A stretch of DNA of 64,000 nucleotides, from contig NZ_VITH01000018.1 of assembly GCF_007827815.1 (NCBI RefSeq), positions 1 to 64,000 on the forward strand. Direction: 5' to 3'. Under the pieces are notes generated by a model. It made no database searches. It had not been told where the DNA came from and worked only from the letters and a program-made list of their open reading frames with translations. A program made the translations under genes and the position numbers. The stretch is from Azospirillum brasilense. Lineage in GTDB: Bacteria; Pseudomonadota; Alphaproteobacteria; Azospirillales; Azospirillaceae. The number at the start of each line of letters is the position of its first letter. Position 1 is the first letter of the stretch. Below are positions 36,675-44,949 of the stretch, piece after piece.

Positions 36675-37151
36675 ATGTCCGGGCGCGTCGGTGCGGTTCG
36701 CGGTGGCGTTGTGTTCGGCGGCGTGGTCTTCGGTTTGGCGCTGGCGGTCGGGCTGACGGCCCTGACCGGTCCGGCGCAGGCGCGGTCGTCGGTGTTCCTG
36801 TCCTTCGGTGGGCCGGTCTATCCCGACTATCCGCCGCCCTACCGGCACTTCCACGGCTATCCGCCGGTCTATGGGGCGCCGGTTTACGGGCCGCCGGTCT
36901 ATGTGGTGCCGGCCCCGCCCCCGGTGGTCTATGTGCAGCCGGCGCCGGTCCCGGCCCCGCCGCCCGCGGTGGTCTTCACCGAACCCGCGCCGGCCCCCAT
37001 CGCCGCCACCCCGACCGGCCCGGCCTACACGGCGCGCAACGGCCAGCTCTGCCGCGAATACCAGACGACGCTGATGGTCGGCGGTCTGGCGCAGCCCGGC
37101 TACGGCACCGCCTGCCGGCAGCCCGACGGAAGCTGGCGGGTGGTCAACTGA
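36675..37151 (+). CDS. Small exported Pro/Tyr-rich protein
   Basis: A 158-residue protein with an N-terminal signal-like hydrophobic segment (VVFGLALAVGLTALTGPAQARS, cleavage probably after AQA near residue 37). A Pro/Tyr/Val-rich middle (VYGAPVYGPPVYVVPAPPPVVYVQPAP) follows. The C-terminal domain has CREYQTTLMVGGLAQPGYGTACRQPDGSWRVV, whose two Cys may form a disulfide. This tail resembles the surface-antigen/glycine-zipper lipoprotein endings of alphaproteobacteria. The start at 36675 gives a proper signal peptide. It is likely periplasmic or outer-membrane associated, with unknown function. Confidence 0.7.
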   Translation: MSGRVGAVRGGVVFGGVVFGLALAVGLTALTGPAQARSSVFLSFGGPVYPDYPPPYRHFHGYPPVYGAPVYGPPVYVVPAPPPVVYVQPAPVPAPPPAVVFTEPAPAPIAATPTGPAYTARNGQLCREYQTTLMVGGLAQPGYGTACRQPDGSWRVVN

Positions 37152-37272
37152 GCGGCCGTTGCCGTTTCAGCGCCGGGCAACGCCGTTCTGCGCCGCACTA
37201 TGCCTCCTAAGACCGTGACGGCGGCGCGGAATGTGGTATATCCGGGCAGCGGTTCAGCCCGAGGAGAGTTCT

Positions 37273-38007
37273 TTGCCCGCCGATACCCGTGCTCTTGGCG
37301 TGCCGGCGCCCAGCGCGTTGGCCGATGAGTCGTCGACTGTGCCGGCCGATCAGCCGCTGGTTCTGGCCCTGCCCAAGGGACGCATCCTGAAGGAGCTGCG
37401 CCCGTTGCTCGCCCACGCCGGCATCGAGCCGGAAGCGGCGTTCGACGATGCGGACAGCCGGCTCCTGCGCTTTGCGACCAACATCCCGAACCTCAGCATC
37501 ATCCGTGTCCGCTCCTTCGACGTGGCGACCTTCGTCGCCTTTGGCGCCGCCCATCTGGGCGTGGCCGGCAACGACGTGCTGATGGAGTTCGACTATCCGG
37601 AAATCTACGCGCCGCTCGACCTCGGCATCGGAAAGTGCCGCCTGTCGGTCGCCGAACCGGTCGAACTGGGGGAGAGCGACGATCCGTCGCGTTGGAGCCA
37701 CGTGCGTGTCGCGACCAAATACCCGGAGGTCACCAGGAAGCATTTCGCGGCGCGCGGGGTGCAGGCGGAGTGCGTGAAACTGAACGGTGCCATGGAACTT
37801 GCCCCGACCCTCGGCCTGTGCCGCCGCATCGTCGATCTGGTGTCCACCGGCTCGACGCTGAAGGCGAACGGTCTGGTGGAGATCGAGCACATCGCCGACG
37901 TCACCTCCCGCCTCATCGTCAACCGGGCCGCCTTCAAGACGCGGCCCGAGGAAATCTCCGGCTGGATCGACCGCTTCCGGGAGGCTGTGAATGCCCGTCA
38001 GGCTTGA
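37273..38007 (+). CDS. hisG: ATP phosphoribosyltransferase, short form
   Basis: A 244-residue enzyme starting histidine biosynthesis (ATP + PRPP to phosphoribosyl-ATP). Conserved segments are LVLALPKGRILKEL, VRSFDVATFVAFGAAHLGVAGNDVL, GKCRLSVAEP, KYPEVTRKHF and the PRPP loop ADLVSTGSTLKANGL-like IVDLVSTGSTLKANGL. It lacks the C-terminal regulatory domain of the long form, so it should need HisZ. The start is probably TTG at 37273 behind GAGGAG; the ATG at 37231 would add 14 residues. It overlaps hisD by 17 bases. Confidence 0.9.
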   Translation: MPADTRALGVPAPSALADESSTVPADQPLVLALPKGRILKELRPLLAHAGIEPEAAFDDADSRLLRFATNIPNLSIIRVRSFDVATFVAFGAAHLGVAGNDVLMEFDYPEIYAPLDLGIGKCRLSVAEPVELGESDDPSRWSHVRVATKYPEVTRKHFAARGVQAECVKLNGAMELAPTLGLCRRIVDLVSTGSTLKANGLVEIEHIADVTSRLIVNRAAFKTRPEEISGWIDRFREAVNARQA

Positions 38008-39310
38008 TGCCCAGGACCCCCGCTTCGCCGACGGCTTCGCCAAAGGTTTCGAGGGTCTGCTGCACGCCAAGCGCGAGACCAGCGAGGACGTCCAGGCGCT
38101 GGTCGCCGGCGTCATCGACGCGGTGCGCAAGCGCGGCGACGCGGCGCTGATCGACTACACCGCCCGCTGGGACCGCCAGACGCTGACGCCCGAAACCCTG
38201 CGCATCTCCCAGGAGGAGGTGGACGCGGCGGTGGGCAAGTGCAGCGACGACCTGCTGCGCGCGCTCGACACCGCGGCGGAGCGCATCGAGAGCTTCCACC
38301 GGCTCCAGGTGCCGGAGACCACCGACTACCGCGACGCCCAGGGCGTGCGGCTGGGCGCCCGCTGGACGGCGGTCGGCGCCGCCGGCCTCTATGTGCCGGG
38401 CGGCACGGCGTCCTACCCCAGCTCCGTCCTGATGAACGCGCTGCCGGCCAAGGTCGCCGGGGTGGAGCGCATCGTCATGGTGGTGCCGACCCCGGACGGG
38501 GCGATCAACCCGCTGGTCCTGGCCGCCGCCAAGCGCTGCGGCATCACCGAGATCTACCGCATCGGCGGCGCCCAGGCCGTGGCCGCCCTGGCCTACGGCA
38601 CGGCGACCATCGCTCCGGTGGACAAGATCGTCGGCCCCGGCAACGCCTTCGTCGCCGCCGCTAAGCGTCTGGTCTACGGCACGGTCGGCATCGACAGCAT
38701 CGCCGGCCCGTCGGAGATCCTGGTGGTCGCCGACAACCGGAACGACCCGGCCTGGATCGCCATGGACCTGCTGTCCCAGGCGGAGCACGACACCTCGGCC
38801 CAGTCGATCCTCATCACCGACGACCCGGCTTTCGCCGACGCGGTGGCGGCGGCGGTCGACACGCATCTGGAGACGCTGCCCCGCGCCGCCATCGCCGGCG
38901 AGAGCTGGCGGGAGCACGGCGCGATCATCGTGGTGCGCGACCTGCTGGCCGAGTCGCCGGCCCTGATCGACCGTCTGGCGCCGGAGCATCTGGAGCTGGC
39001 GGTGGAGGACCCCGACGCGCTGGCGGCGAAGGTGCGCAACGCCGGGGCCATCTTCCTCGGCCGCCACACGCCGGAGGCCATCGGCGATTACGTCGCCGGC
39101 CCGAACCACGTCCTGCCGACGGCGCGCTCCGCGCGCTTCTCGTCGGGCCTGAACGTGCTGGATTTCATGAAGCGGACGACCTTCGTCGCCTGCGACGCGG
39201 AGAGCGTGAAGGCGATCGGCCCGGCGGCGGTGACGCTGGCCCGGTCGGAGGGTCTGGACGCGCACGCGCTGTCGGTGGCGCTGCGCCTGCCGGGGGGAGG
39301 TCAAGGGTGA
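37991..39310 (+). CDS. hisD: Histidinol dehydrogenase
   Basis: A 439-residue zinc enzyme for the last two steps of histidine synthesis. Conserved GLYVPGGTASYPSSVLMNALPAKVAGV, PGNAFVAAAKRLVYG, IAGPSEILVVAD, LLSQAEHD and the C-terminal GPNHVLPTARSARFSSGLNV are present. It begins inside the end of hisG (17-base overlap) and ends overlapping the GTG of the UPF0262 gene, so the block is translationally coupled. Confidence 0.95.
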   Translation: MPVRLDAQDPRFADGFAKGFEGLLHAKRETSEDVQALVAGVIDAVRKRGDAALIDYTARWDRQTLTPETLRISQEEVDAAVGKCSDDLLRALDTAAERIESFHRLQVPETTDYRDAQGVRLGARWTAVGAAGLYVPGGTASYPSSVLMNALPAKVAGVERIVMVVPTPDGAINPLVLAAAKRCGITEIYRIGGAQAVAALAYGTATIAPVDKIVGPGNAFVAAAKRLVYGTVGIDSIAGPSEILVVADNRNDPAWIAMDLLSQAEHDTSAQSILITDDPAFADAVAAAVDTHLETLPRAAIAGESWREHGAIIVVRDLLAESPALIDRLAPEHLELAVEDPDALAAKVRNAGAIFLGRHTPEAIGDYVAGPNHVLPTARSARFSSGLNVLDFMKRTTFVACDAESVKAIGPAAVTLARSEGLDAHALSVALRLPGGGQG

Positions 39311-39789
39311 GCACGAAGGGCAACCGGCGCATCGTCCATGTGACGCTCGATGAGAAGACCGTGATCCGGCGCAAGCCGGAGGTGGAGCACGAGCGCGCGG
39401 TTGCCATCTTCGACCTGCTCGAAGACAACGAGTTCTGCCCCTGCGACCATGCGGACGACGGCCCCTATCACCTGCATCTGTCGATCGAGGACAACCGGCT
39501 GGTCTTCGACGTCCGGCGCGACGACGACAGCGCGCTGGACAAGATCACCCTGCCGGTGACCGGCTTCCGGTCCATCGTCCGGGACTATTTCCTGATCTGC
39601 GAAAGCTACTATCAGGCGATCAAGCGCTCCACCCCCTCGCAGATCGAGGCGATCGACATGGGGCGCCGCGGCCTGCACAACGAAGGATCGGAGATGCTGC
39701 GCGAACGGCTGGCCGGAAAGGTCGAGATGGATCTCCAGACGGCGCGGCGGCTGTTCACGCTGATCTGCGTCCTCCACATCCGCGGCTGA
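39307..39789 (+). CDS. UPF0262 family protein
   Basis: A 160-residue protein of an uncharacterised family almost confined to alphaproteobacteria and found next to hisD. Typical segments include VTLDEKTVIRRKPEVEHERAVAIFDLLE, FRSIVRDYFLICESYYQAI and TARRLFTLICVLHIRG. It starts at GTG overlapping the hisD stop (GTGA) and is followed 16 bp later by a phosphatase-like gene. The function is unknown. Confidence 0.9.
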   Translation: MSTKGNRRIVHVTLDEKTVIRRKPEVEHERAVAIFDLLEDNEFCPCDHADDGPYHLHLSIEDNRLVFDVRRDDDSALDKITLPVTGFRSIVRDYFLICESYYQAIKRSTPSQIEAIDMGRRGLHNEGSEMLRERLAGKVEMDLQTARRLFTLICVLHIRG

Positions 39790-39805
39790 CGGGGTCGGGC
39801 GGCGC

Positions 39806-40267
39806 ATGGCCCCGGTGCTGCAACCGCTCCCCGTGACGAGCGTGTTGTTCGCCTGCACCTACAACATGATCCGCTCCCCGATGGCGGCGGCGATCATGCG
39901 GCATTTCCACGGCACCCGCGTCTATGTCGATTCGGTCGGCGTGCGCGAGGGGGACGAGGTGGATCCCTTCGCCGTGGCGGTGATGGAGGAGATGGGCATC
40001 GATCTGTCCCGCCACCGCTGCCGCAGCTTCGAGGATCTGGAGGACACCAACTTCGACCTGATCGTGTCGCTGTCGCCGGAGGCGCAGCACCGCGCCATCG
40101 AGATGACCCGCACGATGGCCTGCGAGGTGGAGTTCTGGAACACCTTCGACCCCACGCTGGTGGACGGCAACCGCGAGGCCATGCTGGACGCCTACCGCAA
40201 GGTGCGCGACGGCCTGCTGGGCAAGATCAAGGAGCGCTTCCCGCTGTCCCGCGGCCCGACGGTGTGA
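39806..40267 (+). CDS. Low-molecular-weight phosphatase-like protein
   Basis: A 153-residue protein with the LMW-PTP/arsenate-reductase fold. The phosphate loop reads CTYNMIRSP near residue 17, which fits C-x5-R, and FDLIVSLSPEA plus VEFWNTFDP lie near the end, where the catalytic Asp is expected. This is the regular partner of UPF0262 in alphaproteobacterial his loci. The substrate is unknown, and an arsenate reductase role is less likely because no ars genes are nearby. Confidence 0.82.
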   Translation: MAPVLQPLPVTSVLFACTYNMIRSPMAAAIMRHFHGTRVYVDSVGVREGDEVDPFAVAVMEEMGIDLSRHRCRSFEDLEDTNFDLIVSLSPEAQHRAIEMTRTMACEVEFWNTFDPTLVDGNREAMLDAYRKVRDGLLGKIKERFPLSRGPTV

Positions 40268-40418
40268 TCATCGGCCTGTGTGATCATCGGAGGGCGCGGC
40301 GACGGCTTTCGGGGAAGTCCTTTTTCAAGGTTGGGTTGAGGTGCTATTGAGATGAATCATCGAATGACGTGCGTCCCCCCGCCTAGACTCTAGCGGTCCC
40401 TGAGAGGTCCTCCGCCTG

Positions 40419-42725
40419 ATGCCCGCCGGTTTGCCGTCCCGCCTGATTCGTGCCACCGGCCTGCGGAGTCTCCGGCTGCGTCTGATGGTCGTCGTTCTGA
40501 CGTCCCTGGCCCTGCCGCTGGCCGGGGCGCTGTACTTCTTCGACCAGCAGCTCAACCAGCGCCTGAGCAGCGCCCGCGAGTTGGCGCGTCACCTGACCGA
40601 GGATGGGGTGGAGCGCCAGCGCGACCTGATCGGCGAGGCGCGGAACCTGCTGAGCGTCCTCGCCCTGGTGCCGTCGGTCCGCGACGCCGCCCACGGCAAC
40701 ACCGACGCCTGCGTCGCCACGCTGGCGCCGATGCCGCGGCAGCACCGCTGGACGACCGGCGTGTGGGTGACCGACCCGAACGGCCTCCTCATCTGCGACA
40801 CGACCGGTCCCGGCTCCGGGATCAGCCTGCGCGAGCGTGAGTATTTCCAGCGGGCGCTCGACACCAAGTCCTTCGTGCTGAGCGAGGTGGTGGTCGGCAA
40901 GCGGTCGGGAAAGCCGCTGATCCTGGCGGTGCAGCCGGTGCTGGTGAACGGCGAGGTCGAGCGGGTGCTGGGCGTCGCCATCGATCTGGCTTGGCTGACC
41001 GACCTTGTGAAGGTGACGCGGCAGGACGACGCGCGCATCCTGGTGCTGGACCGCCGCGGCGTGGTGATCGCGCGCCAGCCCGATCCGGAAGGCTGGGTCG
41101 GGCGCAGCCTGGCGGACTTCCCGCACATCCGGCGCATGCTGGCCGAGGACAGCGGCGCGTTCGAGGGCGAAAGCGCCGACGGGCTGAACCGCATCTGGGC
41201 CTTCCGCCATTCCGGGGAAACCGACACCGTCTTCGCCGTGGGCATGCCGACCGGGCCGATCGTGGCGGACGCCCAGCGCGACCTGCTGCGCGGGCTGGTC
41301 CTGCTCGGCATCGCCGGGCTGCTCAGCGTGGCGGCGCTCTGGTCGCTGCTCCACGCCTCGGTCCTGCGCTGGATGCGCGTTCTAAGCCAAGCGGCGACCC
41401 GGATCGGGGCCGGCGACGTCGGGACCGTGGTGGAGGCGCGCGGCGCGCCCGACGAGATCGGGCTGGTCGCCAACGCCTTCAACGACATGTCGGGCCGGCT
41501 GAAGCGGCGCGAGCAGGAGTTGCGCGCCGCCATGGAGGAGGCCCGCGCCGGCAGCCGCGCCAAGGAGGACTTCCTGGCGACCATGAGCCACGAGATACGC
41601 ACGCCGATGAACGGCGTGATCGGCTTCGCCGACATGCTCCTGGAAACGCCCCTGACGGCGGAGCAGCGGCGCTACGCCTCGCAGGTCCGCGAGGCCGGGC
41701 GCTCCCTGCTGACCGTCATCAACGACGTGCTGGACCTGTCAAAGCTGGAGGCGGGCAAGCTCGATCTGGTCTGCGTGCCGTTCCGGCTGGACGACCTGGC
41801 CGACCGCTGCGAGGCCATCGTGCGGCTGGCCGCCGATCAGAAGGGGCTGGAGATCCACACCTCGGTCTCCGCGGCGGCGCGCGGCTATGTGATGGGCGAC
41901 CCCGACCGGGTGCGCCAGATCCTGCTGAACCTGCTGGGCAACGCGGTGAAATTCACCGACACCGGCAGCGTCCGCCTGACCGTCAAGGCGATGGGCGACG
42001 AGTCGGGCCCCCGCCGTTACACCGTCACCGTCAGCGACACCGGCATCGGCGTGCCCGAGGACCGCCAGCGCGAGCTGTTCCAGCGCTTCAGCCAGCTCGA
42101 CCGCGGGCGCGGCGGCACCGGGCTGGGGCTGGCCATCTGCCGCCGTCTGGTCGAGCTGATGGGCGGCGAGATCGGCGTGGAAAGCCGCCCCGGCGTCGGC
42201 AGCACCTTCTGGTTCAGCCTGCCGCTGAAGCCCGCCAGCGCCCCGGAACGGGACGACCATGACGGCGGCGCGCTGACCCACCACCAGCCGTCCAGCCGCG
42301 GCGCGCGCATCCTGCTGGCCGAGGATCTGGCGATGAACCGCGATCTGGTCATCGCCATGCTGACCCGGGCCGGGCACCATGTGGACGCCGTGCCCGACGG
42401 CGCCGCCGCCGTGACCGCGGTGCAAGAGCGGGCCTACGACCTGGTCCTGATGGACGTCCAGATGCCGGTGATGGATGGTCTGGAGGCGACGCGCCGCATC
42501 CGGGCGCTTCCCGGCGCGCCGGGCCGCGTCCCGATCCTTGCCCTGTCGGCGGGCGTGCTGGCCGTGGAGGTGGAGCGCTGCCGGCAGGCCGGGATGGACG
42601 ACCATCTGGCCAAGCCCTTGGAGAAGAACAAGCTCCTGGCCGCCGTCGATCATTGGAACGGCGAAGGGCGGCGGACGGCGGTCGATCCAAGGGCGGCCCG
42701 GACGGTCGATACGCCCGTGGATTGA
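40419..42725 (+). CDS. Hybrid histidine kinase with Cache-type sensor
   Basis: A 768-residue membrane sensor. A membrane helix at about 22-42 leads to a periplasmic double-Cache-like domain (about 45-290, with GVWVTDPNGLLICDTTG and EREYFQRAL), a second helix near 290-315 and a HAMP region. HisKA has SHEIRTPMNGVIGF (phospho-His near 390). The HATPase has LLNLLGNAVKFT, SDTGIGVPED and GTGLGLAICRRL, and a receiver has Asp near 677 in LVLMDVQMPVMDG. Cache sensors usually bind small organic ligands. It sits between the his block and infA, separating genes that are commonly adjacent in relatives. Confidence 0.9.
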   Translation: MPAGLPSRLIRATGLRSLRLRLMVVVLTSLALPLAGALYFFDQQLNQRLSSARELARHLTEDGVERQRDLIGEARNLLSVLALVPSVRDAAHGNTDACVATLAPMPRQHRWTTGVWVTDPNGLLICDTTGPGSGISLREREYFQRALDTKSFVLSEVVVGKRSGKPLILAVQPVLVNGEVERVLGVAIDLAWLTDLVKVTRQDDARILVLDRRGVVIARQPDPEGWVGRSLADFPHIRRMLAEDSGAFEGESADGLNRIWAFRHSGETDTVFAVGMPTGPIVADAQRDLLRGLVLLGIAGLLSVAALWSLLHASVLRWMRVLSQAATRIGAGDVGTVVEARGAPDEIGLVANAFNDMSGRLKRREQELRAAMEEARAGSRAKEDFLATMSHEIRTPMNGVIGFADMLLETPLTAEQRRYASQVREAGRSLLTVINDVLDLSKLEAGKLDLVCVPFRLDDLADRCEAIVRLAADQKGLEIHTSVSAAARGYVMGDPDRVRQILLNLLGNAVKFTDTGSVRLTVKAMGDESGPRRYTVTVSDTGIGVPEDRQRELFQRFSQLDRGRGGTGLGLAICRRLVELMGGEIGVESRPGVGSTFWFSLPLKPASAPERDDHDGGALTHHQPSSRGARILLAEDLAMNRDLVIAMLTRAGHHVDAVPDGAAAVTAVQERAYDLVLMDVQMPVMDGLEATRRIRALPGAPGRVPILALSAGVLAVEVERCRQAGMDDHLAKPLEKNKLLAAVDHWNGEGRRTAVDPRAARTVDTPVD

Positions 42726-42834
42726 TCCGGCCCCGCCGATTCCGGCAATGATTAAGAAAAATTAAGGCTTTTGTGCTAAAGCTGCGACGAAGGGTTCCGC
42801 GCCAGCGGTTCCGGTCTGACGGTTCCGGTGTTCC

Positions 42835-43926
42835 ATGAAGGTCGCGTTGCCACCATTCGCCCCGCTTCCCGAGCGCAAGCCGGATGTTCCCGCGTCGCCG
42901 TCCGCCACCGGCGCCGCGCCGGGCGGATCGTTCCAAAGCGCGCTGGCGGACGCCCAGCCGCTTCCCCGCGGGCGGCTGGCCAACGGACAGAAAGTGCCGC
43001 CTCTGCCGGCGACGAAGCCGGAGGCGCCGATCCAGCTTGCCGACGGGACCCGAGTGCCGTTTCCCGCCCGCAAGCCCGAGGCCGCCCCTGGCGCCGTTGC
43101 GACGGCCGCCGCCGCGGCGGCCACCCAGTCGACGGTGATCGGCGCCGCCCTGGCGAACAGCCCGGCCGCCGGGCAGGTGGTTCTGGCGGCCCAGCAGGTC
43201 GCCGGCCTGTCGGGCCACAGCTTCACCGCCATCCTCGCCCAGGCGACCCAGGAGAGCGGGCTCGACCCGGCGGCCCGCAACCGCTCCAGCTCCGCCGCCG
43301 GGCCGTTCCAGTTCCTGGAGCGCACTTGGCTGGACCTGTTCCGCCGCCACGGCTCCGCCTACGGCCAGGGCGAACTGGCGAGCGCGATCCAGAGCCGCAA
43401 CGGCATTCCCTCGGTCAAGGACCCGGCGGTGCGCCGCCAGATCCTGGCGCTGCGCCACGACGTCGACCTGTCCGCCGGCATGGCCGCGCGCTACCTGTCC
43501 GAGGGGCGCGACCGGCTGGAGGAGCGGCTGAAGCGCCCGGTGTCGGAGACCGAGAGCCGCATCGCCTATGTGCTGGGGGTGGGCGGGGCCGCCAAGCTGC
43601 TCCGCGCCGCCGAGTCATCGCCCAGGGCCGCCGCGGCGGAGCTTCTGCCCGCCGCGGCGCGGAGCAACCGGGGCCTGTTCTACGACCGTGCCACGGGCCG
43701 GGAACTCACCGCGTCGGAGACCGTCGCGCGGCTGACGCGCCGCATGGACACCGACCAGAAGGAGATGTTCGAGCGCATCGCGCAGGCCGCGGAACCCCGC
43801 TTGCGGCTCGACGGCGGCCCGTCGCCGCTCAGTTCTTTCCAGTCGGCGGCCCTTGGCGGCACCGCGGGCATGGACGCGGACGGCGCGGGGGAGTATGAAA
43901 ACGGCGACGGAAACCCGTTCGGCTGA
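42835..43926 (+). CDS. Lytic transglycosylase-like (SLT) protein
   Basis: A 363-residue protein. A low-complexity Ala/Pro-rich N-terminus (1-125) is followed by an SLT-like domain with ILAQATQESGLDPAARNRSSSAAGPFQFLERTW near residue 138, where the Glu of QESG is the expected catalytic acid. RIAYVLGVGGAAKLL lies further on. There is no evident signal peptide, unlike most cell-wall lytic transglycosylases, so it may be exported by another route, for example with a secretion or flagellar apparatus. It follows the hybrid kinase by ~110 bp. Confidence 0.75.
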   Translation: MKVALPPFAPLPERKPDVPASPSATGAAPGGSFQSALADAQPLPRGRLANGQKVPPLPATKPEAPIQLADGTRVPFPARKPEAAPGAVATAAAAAATQSTVIGAALANSPAAGQVVLAAQQVAGLSGHSFTAILAQATQESGLDPAARNRSSSAAGPFQFLERTWLDLFRRHGSAYGQGELASAIQSRNGIPSVKDPAVRRQILALRHDVDLSAGMAARYLSEGRDRLEERLKRPVSETESRIAYVLGVGGAAKLLRAAESSPRAAAAELLPAAARSNRGLFYDRATGRELTASETVARLTRRMDTDQKEMFERIAQAAEPRLRLDGGPSPLSSFQSAALGGTAGMDADGAGEYENGDGNPFG

Positions 43927-44007
43927 ACCGCCGGCTGTTTCCGTCCCATCTGGAAGGCTTTGGCCAACCCCCACGCCGGAGGCTCACCGCCCCCGGTGGA
44001 ATCCCCC

Positions 44008-44037
44008 TTGACCGGGCGGCTTCGGGAGGTCAGTTAT
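44008..44037 (+). promoter_or_regulatory. Candidate sigma-70 promoter of infA
   Basis: TTGACC (44008-44013) and AGTTAT (44032-44037) are spaced by 18 bp, about 30 bases before the infA start. This is a pattern match only. Confidence 0.4.
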
Positions 44038-44068
44038 TGCCTCGAAACTGTTACGGACTTAAGGGGCT

Positions 44069-44287
44069 ATGGCTAAGGAAGATCTGATCGAGTTCTCCGG
44101 AACCGTCGTCGAGCTGCTGCCGAACGCGATGTTCCGTGTGAAGCTCGACAACGAGCATGAAGTGCTGGCGCACACCTCCGGCAAGATGCGCAAGAACCGC
44201 ATCCGCGTGCTGGCCGGTGACCGCGTCAACGTCGAGATGACGCCCTACGACCTGACCAAGGGCCGGATCACGTTCCGGTTCAAGTGA
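44069..44287 (+). CDS. infA: Translation initiation factor IF-1
   Basis: A 72-residue S1/OB-fold protein starting MAKEDLIEFSGTVVELLPNAMFRVKLDNEHEVL and ending YDLTKGRITFRFK. It matches IF-1 in length and sequence throughout. It binds the ribosomal A site during initiation. It is followed by maf, rne and yacG, the standard alphaproteobacterial order. Confidence 0.97.
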   Translation: MAKEDLIEFSGTVVELLPNAMFRVKLDNEHEVLAHTSGKMRKNRIRVLAGDRVNVEMTPYDLTKGRITFRFK

Positions 44288-44343
44288 TTGAACCGGTTTC
44301 CCGCGTTGAACCGGTTTCCACCGTCGGCCATCCTCCCCGCGTT

Positions 44344-44949
44344 ATGAGCACCGAAACCACCCACCGGCTCGTGCTGGCGTCCGCCTCGCCCCGCCGGCTC
44401 GACCTGTTGCGCCAGATCGGCGTGGTGCCCGACGCGGTCGACCCCGCAGACATCGACGAGTCGCCCCTGCCGCAGGAGCTTCCGCCCCAGCACGCGCTGC
44501 GTCTGGCCGGCGAGAAGGCCGCTGCGGTGGCCGCGCGCCATCCCGGCGCCTTCGTGCTGGCCGCCGACACGGTGGTCGCCTGCGGCCGCCGCATCCTGCC
44601 CAAGGCGGAGGAAGAGAAGCAGGCGCGCGCCTGCCTCGGCCTGCTGTCCGGGCGGCGGCACCGGGTGTTCGGCGGGGTCGTGCTGCTGTCGCCCACCGGC
44701 GATGGCGAGGCGTTGCGCCGGTCGGACCGGCTGGTGCGCACCGACGTGACCTTCAAGTCGCTGTCCCACGAGGAGACCGAGTCCTACATCGCCTGCGGCG
44801 AATGGCAGGGCAAGGCCGGCGGCTACGCGATCCAGGGTCGGGCGGCGGCCCATGTCCGCTGGATCGGCGGCTCCTACAGCAACGTGGTCGGGCTGCCCCT
44901 GTTCGAAGTGGCGGCGCTGCTGCGCGGCGCGGGGTTCCCGCTGCCGTGA
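44344..44949 (+). CDS. maf: Maf-like nucleotide pyrophosphatase
   Basis: A 201-residue Maf/Ham1-fold protein: LVLASASPRRLDLLRQIG at the start, VLAADTVVACGRRILPK, and GKAGGYAIQGRAAAHVRWIGGSYSNVVGLPL near the end. The family hydrolyses non-canonical nucleoside triphosphates. The start at ATG 44344 fits the family N-terminus. An in-frame GTG at 44284 overlaps the infA stop (GTGA) and would add 20 residues, so coupled translation is possible. Two copies of TTGAACCGGTTTCC lie between the two starts. Confidence 0.9.
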   Translation: MSTETTHRLVLASASPRRLDLLRQIGVVPDAVDPADIDESPLPQELPPQHALRLAGEKAAAVAARHPGAFVLAADTVVACGRRILPKAEEEKQARACLGLLSGRRHRVFGGVVLLSPTGDGEALRRSDRLVRTDVTFKSLSHEETESYIACGEWQGKAGGYAIQGRAAAHVRWIGGSYSNVVGLPLFEVAALLRGAGFPLP

